Source of the DNA: Kaistella haifensis DSM 19056 | Lineage (GTDB): Bacteria; Bacteroidota; Bacteroidia; Flavobacteriales; Weeksellaceae | Direction: 5' to 3' | NCBI RefSeq assembly: GCF_000735695.2 | Contig: NZ_JASZ02000002.1 | Coordinates: 169,945 to 233,944, forward strand | Length of the DNA stretch: 64,000 bases | Part shown: positions 1 to 8,500 of the stretch, in pieces | How the letters are laid out: the number at the start of each line of letters is the position of its first letter | Numbering within the stretch: the stretch's first letter is position 1 | Position numbers and translations under genes: made by a program | Notes under the pieces: generated by a model | What the model saw: the letters and a program-made list of their open reading frames with translations, nothing else | Databases searched by the model: none | What the model was told of the DNA's origin: nothing

Positions 1-738
1 TCGGATGATCACAAACCTATCAGAATAGATTCTATCGTAGTTTCAACACAGCATGACGATTTCGGAAGTGAGGAAGCGATGCTCGCTAAAATCAAAAAAG
101 ATATCATCGAAATTCTAATTCCTAAAGTTAAAGATTTGCAGAAATTGGAAATTCAGGAACTTTTCAACGATCAGATTAAATATCACATCAACCCAACCGG
201 AAAATTTGTTATCGGAGGTCCGCATGGAGACACTGGCTTGACAGGTAGGAAAATTATTGTAGACACTTATGGCGGTAAAGGCGCTCACGGAGGTGGGGCG
301 TTTTCCGGAAAAGATCCGTCAAAAGTGGACAGAAGTGCGGCCTATGCGACAAGACATATTGCTAAAAACTTAGTTGCTGCAGGAGTTGCAGATGAGGTCT
401 TGGTACAAGTTTCTTACGCGATTGGTGTGGCAGAACCGTGCGGACTTTTCATCAGTACCAACGGAACTGCGAAAGTAAACCTTACCGATGGAGAAATTGC
501 AGAAAAACTGAAAAACATATTTGATTTGAGACCGTATGCCATCGAGCAAAACTTGAAATTAAGAAATCCTATCTATCAGGAAACTGCTTCATACGGCCAC
601 ATGGGAAGAGAGTATTATGTTGGAAGTAAAACTTTTAATAAAGGAAAAAGTAACCAAAAAATTATTGACGACCTGGAATTTTTCACGTGGGAAAAACTAG
701 ACAAAGTTGACGAAATCAAAAAAGAATTCGGATTGTAA
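1..738 (+). CDS. metK: S-adenosylmethionine synthase, C-terminal part (5' end outside window)
   Basis: The enzyme makes S-adenosylmethionine from methionine and ATP in the cytosol. The reading frame is open from the first base of the window, so the gene starts upstream and about the last 245 residues are present. The segment shows the signature [13 protein letters not shown] followed by [18 protein letters not shown] and KVDRSAAY, which are the ATP/phosphate-binding core of MetK. The first in-frame ATG at 79 is internal, because the residues before it (IVVSTQHDD) also belong to the conserved fold. A strong terminator follows the stop. SAM made here is the substrate of QueA, encoded at the other end of the window. 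Identification is secure. Confidence 0.97.
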   Translation, partial: SDDHKPIRIDSIVVSTQHDDFGSEEAMLAKIKKDIIEILIPKVKDLQKLEIQELFNDQIKYHINPTGKFVIGGPHGDTGLTGRKIIVDTYGGKGAHGGGAFSGKDPSKVDRSAAYATRHIAKNLVAAGVADEVLVQVSYAIGVAEPCGLFISTNGTAKVNLTDGEIAEKLKNIFDLRPYAIEQNLKLRNPIYQETASYGHMGREYYVGSKTFNKGKSNQKIIDDLEFFTWEKLDKVDEIKKEFGL

Positions 739-756
739 TTTTTTTAAAAAATATTT

Positions 757-793
757 AAACTGCTTTATTCAAAACGATAAAGCAGTTTTTTTT
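757..793 (+). terminator. Rho-independent terminator of metK
   Basis: An 11-bp perfect stem (757-767 with 778-788) around a 10-base loop is followed by a run of eight T. It lies 19 bases after the metK stop. Confidence 0.9.
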
Positions 794-819
794 AACTTTA
801 CCGCGAAATAAATGAGTTT

Positions 820-1308
820 ATGAAGAAAATTTTGGCTTTTTCAATTTTGATGGTGTTTCTTTCAACGGCTTTTGCGAAAGGTCAAATGACGATCCATAAA
901 ATGCTTCATGCCGGATATGTTTATCAAAATCAAAGCTTTGGGGAAATTGGTGGAAGATTACTTTTTTTGAATAATGATGATGTAATTTATCGTATGGGTG
1001 CTGCTGCAATGATGGGTTCTGTAAACAAAGAATTTGCAATTTTGCCCAAAGTGCAAGGTGATATCTTGATTAATTTTGAAAGAAATGTGGATATTTATCA
1101 TTCCTATTATTTCTTGGCCGGAACTGAAGTTACCACCAAATATGCCGCTCCAAAAATAGGAGTCTCCATGTTTGGACTTATCGATCTTACCGGAGGATAC
1201 GCTTTTCCTATCGATAAATCGGGGATTAATCGCAAAGAATTGAAAGGTTTCAATTTTAATTTTACCCTCAATTTACCGCTTGTAATGTTGAATGATTTAC
1301 TGAAATAA
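820..1308 (+). CDS. Small secreted protein, probable outer-membrane beta-barrel, function unknown
   Basis: A 162-residue protein with a signal peptide at residues 1-20 (MKK, hydrophobic stretch, then AFA-KGQ). The mature part alternates hydrophobic and polar residues with many Gly and aromatic positions (GYVYQNQ, GGRLLFL, YHSYYFLAG, GVSMFGL, FNFNFTLNL), which suggests an eight-strand-type beta-barrel or a periplasmic beta protein. I do not recognise a named family. The start is the ATG right before the charged signal-peptide end; a TAACTTTA sequence at 793-800 could be its -7 element with one mismatch to TAnnTTTG. It stands alone between the metK terminator and the sigma-factor gene. Confidence 0.7.
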   Translation: MKKILAFSILMVFLSTAFAKGQMTIHKMLHAGYVYQNQSFGEIGGRLLFLNNDDVIYRMGAAAMMGSVNKEFAILPKVQGDILINFERNVDIYHSYYFLAGTEVTTKYAAPKIGVSMFGLIDLTGGYAFPIDKSGINRKELKGFNFNFTLNLPLVMLNDLLK

Positions 1309-1485
1309 TGAGTTTCTACTAAAATTATCGAATTTTCTAACAAAGGATTAACTTTTTTACTAATTTTACACCCTATAAAAAATAATTGCTATCGATTAAA
1401 GCTGTACTTCTTGAAATAGACCGATCATTAAGATGACCTAATTATAAATTGGGATTTTAAATTCGAGTGAAAAAAGAAGAAAATT

Positions 1486-2076
1486 ATGTACACAAACACA
1501 GATAGTTGGTTAATCGAACAATATAAGTCGGGAAACGAAAATGCCCTCGCAACCCTCATCGAGAGGCATCAAAAAGATCTTTTCTCATTCATTTTTTATA
1601 AATTAATGGATGACGATCTAGCGAATGATATTTTTCAAGATACTTTCATGAAGATTATTGTTACGCTGAAAGAAGGTCGCTACAACGAAGAAGGTAAATT
1701 TATGCTCTGGGCCAAAAGAATTGCCCATAATCTCATCATCGATCATTTCCGTTTGAAATCGAAGCACTCCAAAGTTTCGGAAACTACTTACGATAACGAG
1801 GAATTTTCTATATTCGACCTTATTGCAGGAAAAGAAGAAAATGTAGAAGAAAAATTGGTGAGCCAGCAAATCCAAAATGATTTAATGAAAATGCTCGTTT
1901 GTCTCCCGGAAAACCAGCAAGAAGTCATCAAGTTGAGATTTTTCGATGGTTTAAGTTTCAAAGAAATCGCAGAACAAACCAATACCAGTATTAATACAAC
2001 CCTTGGAAGAGTGCGTTATGCTCTTATCAACTTAAGAAAAATAATGGACGAAAATAAGATTATTTTAACGCGATAA
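1486..2076 (+). CDS. ECF-type RNA polymerase sigma factor
   Basis: A 196-residue sigma-70 family protein. Region 2 is at about residues 10-85, with the core-binding helix DLANDIFQDTFMKII and the promoter-melting part FMLWAKRIAHNLIIDHFR. Region 4 is at about 125-185 with a helix-turn-helix (GLSFKEIAEQTNTSINTTLGRVRYAL). There is no sigma 1 or 3 domain, so it belongs to the extracytoplasmic function group. No anti-sigma factor gene lies next to it; instead a 44-residue ORF follows after 47 bases. In flavobacteria this kind of free-standing sigma factor is common and its signal is often unknown. The start is the ATG of MYTNTD, preceded by a purine-rich stretch. Confidence 0.9.
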   Translation: MYTNTDSWLIEQYKSGNENALATLIERHQKDLFSFIFYKLMDDDLANDIFQDTFMKIIVTLKEGRYNEEGKFMLWAKRIAHNLIIDHFRLKSKHSKVSETTYDNEEFSIFDLIAGKEENVEEKLVSQQIQNDLMKMLVCLPENQQEVIKLRFFDGLSFKEIAEQTNTSINTTLGRVRYALINLRKIMDENKIILTR

Positions 2077-2123
2077 TAATAATTTAAATAAACTTTCGTT
2101 TTTAAGAAAAAAACCTTTCGCCT

Positions 2124-2258
2124 ATGAAAAAAAATGACACTTTAAACGAAAAACTTTTGAAACCCCAAAAAAAAACAATTGATTTTCTATTAAGTTATTC
2201 CAGAAGCATTTCCGTTTTAAAAACCAAAAGTAAAAACCAAATTGTTTCGAAGAACTAA
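2124..2258 (+). CDS. Short ORF downstream of the sigma factor, hypothetical protein
   Basis: An ATG-started frame of 44 codons (MKKNDTLNEKLLKPQKKT to IVSKN, TAA stop) lies 47 bases after the sigma-factor stop on the same strand. The product is basic, with a central IDFLLSYSRSISVL segment that could form an amphipathic helix. It has no signal peptide. Lys and Asn codon use matches the neighbours. The position suggests co-transcription with the sigma gene, so a role as a small modulator or in the same regulon is possible, but this is inference. It is short enough that chance cannot be excluded. Confidence 0.55.
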   Translation: MKKNDTLNEKLLKPQKKTIDFLLSYSRSISVLKTKSKNQIVSKN

Positions 2259-2270
2259 TCTTAAATTACT

Positions 2271-2278
2271 TAAATTTG
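2271..2278 (+). promoter_or_regulatory. -7 promoter element TAAATTTG for the HAD phosphatase gene
   Basis: A perfect match to the Bacteroidota consensus TAnnTTTG lies only six bases before the ATG at 2285. Transcription would begin at or next to the start codon, which argues for the ATG at 2285 rather than the TTG inside this element. Confidence 0.6.
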
Positions 2279-2284
2279 TGCTGT

Positions 2285-2980
2285 ATGAAAATTCAGCACA
2301 TTTTTTTTGATCTCGATAACACCCTTTGGGATCACCGACGAAACGCCTATCTTACCCTGAAAGACATTTTCAATAGACAAAAAGTAAGCGAAAAATACAA
2401 TCTAAATTTTGAAGATTTCCACCGAGAGTATTTCACTATTAATGAAAGACTGTGGGAGCAAATTCGCGACGGTGAAATTGATAAAGATTACCTTAGAAAA
2501 CATCGCTTTTATGATTCATTCCTGTTTTTTGGAATTGATGATCTCGAGCTCGCTCAGCTTTTTGAAGATAATTTTCTTGATGAAATTCTCAATTACAATG
2601 ACCTGGTGGAAGGAGCATTCGATTTGTTGGAATATCTTTCCGAGAAGAAATATAAACTTCATATCCTTTCCAATGGTTTTAAAGAGGTAACTTACCGAAA
2701 ATGTGAACTTTCAGGGATTAAAAATTATTTTGAAACGATTACGAGTGCTGATGAAATTAATGTTCGCAAGCCGCATCGCGAAGTTTACGAATATGCATTG
2801 AACAAAGCCGGTGCGAAAAAAGAAGAAAGCATGATGATTGGCGACGATTGGATCGCGGATGTCGAAGGTGGAAAATCTTTCGGATTGCAAGTGGTTTTCT
2901 TCGATGTTTTCAATGACAATTACCAAGCAGAAGGCGTGGAAGTCATTAAAAAATTAGCTGAACTTAAAAACTTATTATAA
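2285..2980 (+). CDS. YjjG-like HAD-superfamily phosphatase
   Basis: A 231-residue HAD-family hydrolase, probably a pyrimidine 5'-nucleotidase of the YjjG type that cleans up non-canonical nucleotides. Motif I is FFDLDNTLWDH at residues 7-17, with the nucleophile Asp and the acid/base Asp two residues later. Motif II is HILSNGF, motif III includes the Lys of NVRKPHREVYEYAL, and motif IV is GDDWIADVEGG. An alpha-helical cap lies between motifs I and II. I place the start at ATG 2285, not at the upstream TTG 2276, because the latter overlaps the promoter element. It converges on trpS with a shared terminator between them. The substrate is inferred from family resemblance only. Confidence 0.87.
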   Translation: MKIQHIFFDLDNTLWDHRRNAYLTLKDIFNRQKVSEKYNLNFEDFHREYFTINERLWEQIRDGEIDKDYLRKHRFYDSFLFFGIDDLELAQLFEDNFLDEILNYNDLVEGAFDLLEYLSEKKYKLHILSNGFKEVTYRKCELSGIKNYFETITSADEINVRKPHREVYEYALNKAGAKKEESMMIGDDWIADVEGGKSFGLQVVFFDVFNDNYQAEGVEVIKKLAELKNLL

Positions 2981-2983
2981 AAC

Positions 2984-3021
2984 AAAAACCCTTTCAGAAT
3001 CAATGTTCGAAAGGGTTTTTT
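2984..3021. terminator. Bidirectional terminator between the HAD gene and trpS
   Basis: The stem pairs AAAAACCCTTTC with GAAAGGGTTTTT around a 13-base loop, giving T runs in both directions. It sits between two convergent genes. Confidence 0.85.
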
Positions 3022-3052
3022 ATTCGTGAAATTTGAGCAATTCGTATATAAA

Positions 3053-4021
3053 TTACATGCCCAAATTTGCTCTTACTCTTTTCAGAGTTTCTGCGGCAAT
3101 TTTTCTGGTTTTTTCGGCACCTTCTTGTAGTTTTTGTTCCAGCTCCGGAAGATTGTTCATGTAGTAACTGAAAAGTTCTCTTTCCTTAGCGTATTTGGTG
3201 AGAATTAAGCTTAAAAGTTCATTTTTAGCATGTCCGTACCCGAAATTTCCAGCGAGGTATTTTTGTCTTAAAACTTCAGTTTGTTCTGCAGTTGCAATGA
3301 GTTCATACAAAGCGAAAACTTTATCGGTTACCGGGTCTTTCGGCTCTTCCAAAGATTTGGAGTCGGTTTCTATTCCCATTACCTGTTTTTTCAGCTCTTT
3401 TTCCGGAAGAAAAATATTGATGATATTTCCTCTCGATTTGCTCATTTTATTTCCATCGGTTCCGGGAACGTATTTGGTGTCTTCTTGTAACTCCGCTTGC
3501 GGCAACACGAAAACATCTCCCATTTGATGGTTAAATCTTGCGCCCATATCTCGTGCCATTTCCAGGTGTTGTAGCTGGTCTTTCCCGACAGGAACAACTT
3601 CCGCATCGTAAAGCAAAATATCTGCAGCCATCAAAACCGGATAGGTGAAAAGTCCGGCATTCACGTCATCTAAACGATCGGCTTTATCTTTAAAAGAATG
3701 CGCCAAAGTAAGTCTTTGATACGGGAAAAAGCATGCAAGATACCAAGAAAGTTCGCACACTTCCGGGATGTCGCTTTGTCTGTAGAAAAAAGTCTTTTCC
3801 GTATCCAGACCACATGCAAGCCACGCAGCCGCAATTTCGTATGTATTTTTCTTCAGTTCAGCAGCATTTTTTATCTGGGTTAAAGAATGCATGTTGGCGA
3901 TGAAGAGAAAAGATTCGTTTTCAGATTGTTTGGAGAGTTCGATTGCGGGAATAATTGCGCCCAAAAGATTTCCCAAATGCGGCGTTCCTGTTGCTTGTAT
4001 TCCGGTAAGTATTCTTGACAT
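3053..4021 (-). CDS. trpS: Tryptophan--tRNA ligase
   Basis: A class Ic aminoacyl-tRNA synthetase of 322 residues, charging tRNA-Trp with tryptophan. The HIGH-like motif is TPHLGN at residues 13-18 and the KMSKS motif is at 192-196 (NKMSKSRGN). Length is normal for bacterial TrpS. The frame is open to 4108, but I take the start at MSRILTG (4021). That is where the family begins, and a promoter element TATTTTTG lies at 4078-4085, inside the longer frame, so the extension would not be transcribed. The leader is about 50 bases. No leader-peptide or T-box structure was seen. Confidence 0.96.
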   Translation of the reverse strand: MSRILTGIQATGTPHLGNLLGAIIPAIELSKQSENESFLFIANMHSLTQIKNAAELKKNTYEIAAAWLACGLDTEKTFFYRQSDIPEVCELSWYLACFFPYQRLTLAHSFKDKADRLDDVNAGLFTYPVLMAADILLYDAEVVPVGKDQLQHLEMARDMGARFNHQMGDVFVLPQAELQEDTKYVPGTDGNKMSKSRGNIINIFLPEKELKKQVMGIETDSKSLEEPKDPVTDKVFALYELIATAEQTEVLRQKYLAGNFGYGHAKNELLSLILTKYAKERELFSYYMNNLPELEQKLQEGAEKTRKIAAETLKRVRANLGM

Positions 4022-4077
4022 ATTGTGTATTTCTATGTTGAAATTTCTGTTGTAATGCTCTTGATTAAAAAACTCAG

Positions 4078-4108
4078 CAAAAATAGGGAAATAAAAAACT
4101 CCAGACAA
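4078..4108 (-). promoter_or_regulatory. trpS promoter (-33 TTG, -7 TATTTTTG)
   Basis: On the minus strand TTG (4106-4108) and TATTTTTG (4078-4085) are separated by 20 bases, matching the Bacteroidota sigma-A spacing. This decides the trpS start. Confidence 0.6.
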
Positions 4109-4142
4109 TTGGCTGAAGTTTCAAATATGATTAAATGTTTTC

Positions 4143-4781
4143 TTAAAGTTCAAATCCGTCCGGAAACGCTTTCTTCCTGAAAATCAGCAATAAAATTCCG
4201 CCGACGGTAATTGCAGAATCTGCAACATTAAAGATGTATTTGAAAAACTCAATATGCTTGCCGCCAATTAAGGGCCAGCTTTCAGGAACCCACCAGTCCA
4301 CGAGCGGGAAATGCAACATATCGACTACACAGCCTTTCATAAAATGCGAATAACCTTCACCAAACGGTACCACTTTCGAAATTCCGCCATAATCGATCCA
4401 GCGGTTTACGCTTTCGTCGAAAACAGTTCCGCTGTCGAAGATCATTCCGTAAAACATTCCGTCGATCAGGTTTCCGATAGCGCCGGCAAAAATCATCGCC
4501 ATTGGGATGATGAGGTAGTTGGAAGCGCCTTCTTTCAACCATTTTCTGAAAAGATAAACCATTCCGCCGATTAAGAATATTCTTACAATGACCAGGAAAT
4601 ATTTACCAATTAATCCACCGAAATGAAAACCGTAAGCCATTCCCGGATTTTCTACAAAGGTGAGTTTGAAACCAGGTAAAATATCGACACTCTCGCCGAG
4701 CTGAAAAGTTGTCTTTATATAGAATTTTGAGATCTGATCGATTAAAAGGATGATGAAGGTAATTAATGCTATTTTCTTCAT
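4143..4781 (-). CDS. lspA: Lipoprotein signal peptidase (signal peptidase II)
   Basis: An inner-membrane aspartic protease that removes signal peptides from prolipoproteins. It has 212 residues with four membrane helices (about 1-20, 60-80, 95-112, 180-200). The family motifs are VENPGMAYG, GNLIDG (first catalytic Asp) and FNVADSAI (second catalytic Asp). The loop before the last helix is longer than in E. coli and carries many Trp and Pro residues; this enlarged form is common in Bacteroidota. It is the last gene of the run ileS - dksA-like - DUF2683-like - lspA, and its ATG touches the stop of the gene before it. It would process the many LxxC lipoproteins found in this window. Confidence 0.95.
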   Translation of the reverse strand: MKKIALITFIILLIDQISKFYIKTTFQLGESVDILPGFKLTFVENPGMAYGFHFGGLIGKYFLVIVRIFLIGGMVYLFRKWLKEGASNYLIIPMAMIFAGAIGNLIDGMFYGMIFDSGTVFDESVNRWIDYGGISKVVPFGEGYSHFMKGCVVDMLHFPLVDWWVPESWPLIGGKHIEFFKYIFNVADSAITVGGILLLIFRKKAFPDGFEL

Positions 4782-4981
4782 TACAGATCTTTCTTTGGTT
4801 TGTCTTTAAAATTTCTAGCAGGTTTCGACTCTTTTCTCGGGGCAACTTTTACGTCTTGACTTGGAGAGGTTTTTGTGTTTCTGGTGTGAAATTTTTCGAA
4901 ATGGATTCCCATTTCCTTAAGTGTGCTTTTTAGGGCATTGAGCTCCATTTGGTTTTTTGGATGAACGACTAATGATTCCAT
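4781..4981 (-). CDS. Small basic DUF2683-like protein
   Basis: A 66-residue protein. The first 30 residues (MESLVVHPKNQMELNALKST, then LKEMGIHFEKF) resemble small DUF2683-type proteins of flavobacteria, which have the beginning of a ribbon/helix fold. The second half is disordered and rich in Lys, Ser and Pro (SPSQDVKVAPRKESKPARNF). It shares one base with lspA, indicating translational coupling. Similar short proteins have been discussed as antitoxin-like, but no toxin gene lies here, so its role is unknown. The family assignment is from memory of the N-terminal pattern and is moderate. Confidence 0.7.
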   Translation of the reverse strand: MESLVVHPKNQMELNALKSTLKEMGIHFEKFHTRNTKTSPSQDVKVAPRKESKPARNFKDKPKKDL

Positions 4982-5006
4982 TTTTTAGTTTTTATAACAT
5001 ATAAAA

Positions 5007-5050
5007 TGTACAAGGTACCATGTTCTTTGAAAAACAGGGTGCCTTGCACA
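5007..5050. repeat. Imperfect 13-bp inverted repeat between the DksA-like gene and the DUF2683-like gene
   Basis: TGTACAAGGTACC at 5007-5019 faces GGTGCCTTGCACA at 5038-5050, with two non-identical positions and an 18-base loop. There is no T run on the minus strand, so it is not a classical terminator. A further ACAATGTACAAT lies at about 5064-5075. It could be an RNA stem between cistrons or a short dispersed repeat. Confidence 0.5.
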
Positions 5051-5074
5051 ATTTAGGGGATACAATGTACAATA

Positions 5075-5455
5075 TTATCTTTGTAAATTCTTTGCCTCAA
5101 TACTTAAGGTTGCATGCGGAACCGCTCTCAATCGTTCTTTCCCGATGAGTTTTCCGGTTACTCTGCAGATTCCGTACGTTTTGTTTTCAATACGGATGAG
5201 TGCATTTTTCAAATCGCGCACAAATTTCTCCTGCCTTCCGGCCAAAATTGCATTTTGCTCCTTGCTCAGGGTTTCTGCACCTTCTTCAAATGCTTTGAAG
5301 GTTGGGGAAGTATCATCCGTTCCATTATTTTGGTCATTGATGAAACTTTCTCTAATCAGCATTAAATCTTTTTCTGCTTTTTCTATTTTTTGCTGAATAA
5401 GTTCTTTAAACTCTTTCAGATCACTATCGCTGTAACGTTGTCTTTCTTCTGCCAT
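5075..5455 (-). CDS. DksA/TraR-family protein with degenerate zinc site
   Basis: A 126-residue relative of DksA, which binds the RNA polymerase secondary channel and works with ppGpp. A long helical hairpin covers residues 10-85 (DLKEFKELIQQKIEKAEKDL ... ILAGRQEKFVRDLKNALIRI). The C-terminal region YGICRVTGKLIGKERLRAVP aligns with the C4 zinc finger, but only the first of the four Cys remains; the others are Thr, Ser and Ala. Starts at 5515 and 5455 are both possible. I prefer 5455 (MAEERQRYSD), where the family begins. It lies between ileS and the DUF2683-like gene on the same strand. An active transcription role is inferred, not shown. Confidence 0.88.
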   Translation of the reverse strand: MAEERQRYSDSDLKEFKELIQQKIEKAEKDLMLIRESFINDQNNGTDDTSPTFKAFEEGAETLSKEQNAILAGRQEKFVRDLKNALIRIENKTYGICRVTGKLIGKERLRAVPHATLSIEAKNLQR

Positions 5456-5531
5456 GTTTTTTTGTTTGAAATCGTTTGTGTTTTTTGGGAGGACGAAGAA
5501 TTTCGGATTCTTCATTAATTCTCTGCTAACA

Positions 5532-8500
5532 TCAAACTTTGTTTACCAATAATTTAAATTTCACGTCGTCAATTTCAATTTCATCAAAATTTGAAAGTGA
5601 ATTTACAATTTCTATTTTATCTGACAATACTTCTTCCGAAATATATGCACGATTGTTAATAAGTTCTTTTTCGAAAGGCGAGTTAGCTTCTAATTCAATT
5701 GAAATTCTGTCTGTTAGCTCAAAATCTTTATCTTTTCGGATGTTCTGAACTCTATTGATGAATTCTCTCGCGATTCCTTCCGCTTTCAAGTCATCGGTTA
5801 TTGTCAAATCCAATGCCACAGTCATTTTCCCTTCGTTGGCAACAGTCCATCCCGGAATATCTTTAGTGAAGATTTCTACATCATCTGTGGTAATTTCGTA
5901 CCCTTGAATGGTCATTTTTCCGTCTTTTTCCAAATCAGCAATTTCTGCGGAGGTCAAATTAGTAATTGCCGCGCCCACGGTTTTCATGTCCTTTCCGAGT
6001 CTTGAACCTAATGTTTTGAAATTCGGTTTGATTTGTTTCACAATCAAGTGCGAAGCTTCATCAGCATTGATGAGAACCAATTCTTTTACGTTTACTTCTT
6101 GTTTAATGAGTTCCGGAACTGCTACAATCTGAGCTTCCGTTTTCGGATCCAAAACAGGAATCATTACTTTTTGCAAAGGTTGACGGACTTTGATATTTTC
6201 TTTCTTTCTTAAAGAGAAAACCATCGAAGTAATTTGTTGCGCCAAATGTGTTTTTTCTACCAAATCCTGATCGATCAAACTTTCATCAGCAACCGGGAAA
6301 TTCGTTAAATGCACAGATTCAGCTTCATCTTTTCCGGTAATTTTGTTCAAATCTTGGAAGAGTTGATCCATGAAAAACGGTGCAATCGGTGCCGAAATTT
6401 TAGCAATCGTTTCCAGACAAGTGTACAAGGTTTGATATGCCGAAATTTTGTCTTCGGTATAATCTCCTTTCCAGAAACGTCTTCTGCAAAGTCTTACATA
6501 CCAGTTACTTAAGTTGTCATTAACGAAATTGTTGATCGCTCTTGCAACTTTTGTTGGTTCGTAATCATTGTAAAATTCGGTAACATCTTTTACCAAAAGA
6601 TTTAGTTCAGAAAGAATCCATCGGTCGATTTCCGGACGGTTTTCAATATCTTTTTCGGAATAATTAAATTCGTCAACATTCGCATAAAGCGCGAAGAACG
6701 AGTATGTATTGTACAAGGTTCCGAAGAATTTTCTGCGGACTTCATCAATTCCTTCTACATCAAATTTCAAATTTTCCCAAGGATTTGCATTCGAAATCAT
6801 ATACCAACGCGTTGCATCGGGACCATATTTTTTTAGCGTTTCGAAAGGATCTACCGCGTTTCCAAGACGTTTAGACATTTTCTGTCCGTTTTTGTCCAAC
6901 ACCAAACCATTCGACATCACATTTTTGTAAGCAACTGAATCGAAAACAGAAGTTCCAATCGCGTGAAGCGTGTAGAACCAACCTCTTGTTTGGTCAACTC
7001 CTTCCGCAATAAAATCGGCAGGAAATGCTTTTTTGTTGTCGATAAGTTCTTTATTTTCAAATGGATAATGCAATTGTGCGTAAGGCATCGAACCGGAGTC
7101 GAACCAAACGTCGATCAAGTCGGATTCGCGTTTCATCGGTTTTCCGGAATCTGAAACCAAAATAATTTCATCCACAATGTTTTTATGCAAATCAATTTTC
7201 GCATAGTTTTCCTCCGACATGTTACCGGTTTCAAAACCTTCGAAAGGGTTCGTTTTCATCAAACCTGCCTCGATCGATTTTTGGATTTCGTTCATCAGTT
7301 CTTCCACCGAACCGATGATGATTTCTTCTTTCAAATCCTCGCTACGCCAAATCGGAAGAGGGATTCCCCAATATCTGGATCGCGAAAGATTCCAATCATT
7401 TACATTTTCGAGCCAGTTGGCAAATCTACCTTCTCCTGTGGATTTAGGTTTCCAGTTGATGGTTTCATTGAGTTCTACCAAACGGTTTTTCACCGCGGTC
7501 ATTTTCACAAACCAAGAATCCAAAGGATAATACAAAACAGGTTTATCGGTTCTCCAGCAATGCGGGTAGCTGTGAACATATTTTTCGACTTTAAAGGCCT
7601 TGTTCTCCGTTTTTAAAAGGATCGCAAGTTCCACATCCCAAGATTTTTCCGGAGCGGTTCCTGCGTTGTAATATTCGTTTTTAATATATTTTCCGGCAAA
7701 TAATTCCGGTGTGTTTCCACCTTTAATAAATTTTCCTTGCAAATCCACCAAAGGAACGAGATTATCGTTTTCGTCTTTGGTAAGCATTGGTGAAATTCCG
7801 TTTTCTTTTGCAACACGGGCATCGTCTGCACCAAAAGTTGGCGCGATATGTACAATTCCGGTTCCGTCTTCAGTCGTAACGAAATCTCCAATGATTACTC
7901 TGAAAGCATTTTTTTCCCTTCGGTCAAGATACGCTTCGCTTGATTCAGGATTTTCTGCCGGCAAAAACCAAGGAATCAGTTGCTCATATTCGGTTCCGGC
8001 AAGATCTTCGCCGGTGAATTCGGCTAAGATTTGATATGGAATAACTTTGGATTCTGCTGTGTAATTTTGGAAATCTTCATCGGTTCCTACTGCGTATTTT
8101 TTTCCAAAATTCTTCTCCAAAAGAACTTTCGCAAGAATGATGTTAATGGGCTCGAAAGTATATTGATTAAAGGTTTTCACCAAAACATATTCAATATCCC
8201 GTCCAACTGCTAAAGCGGTGTTGGAAGGTAAAGTCCAAGGAGTTGTCGTCCATGCTAAAATGTGAATTGGACCTTGGTTTTTGTTATTCGGTTCTTGATT
8301 TTCTTTGTCAAATTCAGCCCAATGATTAACACCACCACAAGTAGCACCTGCGATTTCATCCGTGTTTATCTTGGATCCAGGATTCGAAATTTTAGATCGT
8401 AGCGCATCACTCAATTTTTTTACTTTAAACTGGGCAACAACAGTGGTGTCGGAAACATCACGATAGGTTCCCGGTTGGTTGAGTTCATGGGAGCTCAAAC

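Noticed and set aside
79..738. metK starting at ATG 79
   Set aside because: Conserved MetK residues precede it in frame, so the gene is cut by the window edge and this ATG is internal.
4022..4108. N-terminal extension of trpS to 4108
   Set aside because: A full promoter lies inside it and the family starts at MSRILTG.
7185..7616. Plus-strand frame of 143 codons inside ileS
   Set aside because: It is antisense to the conserved catalytic part of IleS and has no recognisable domain.
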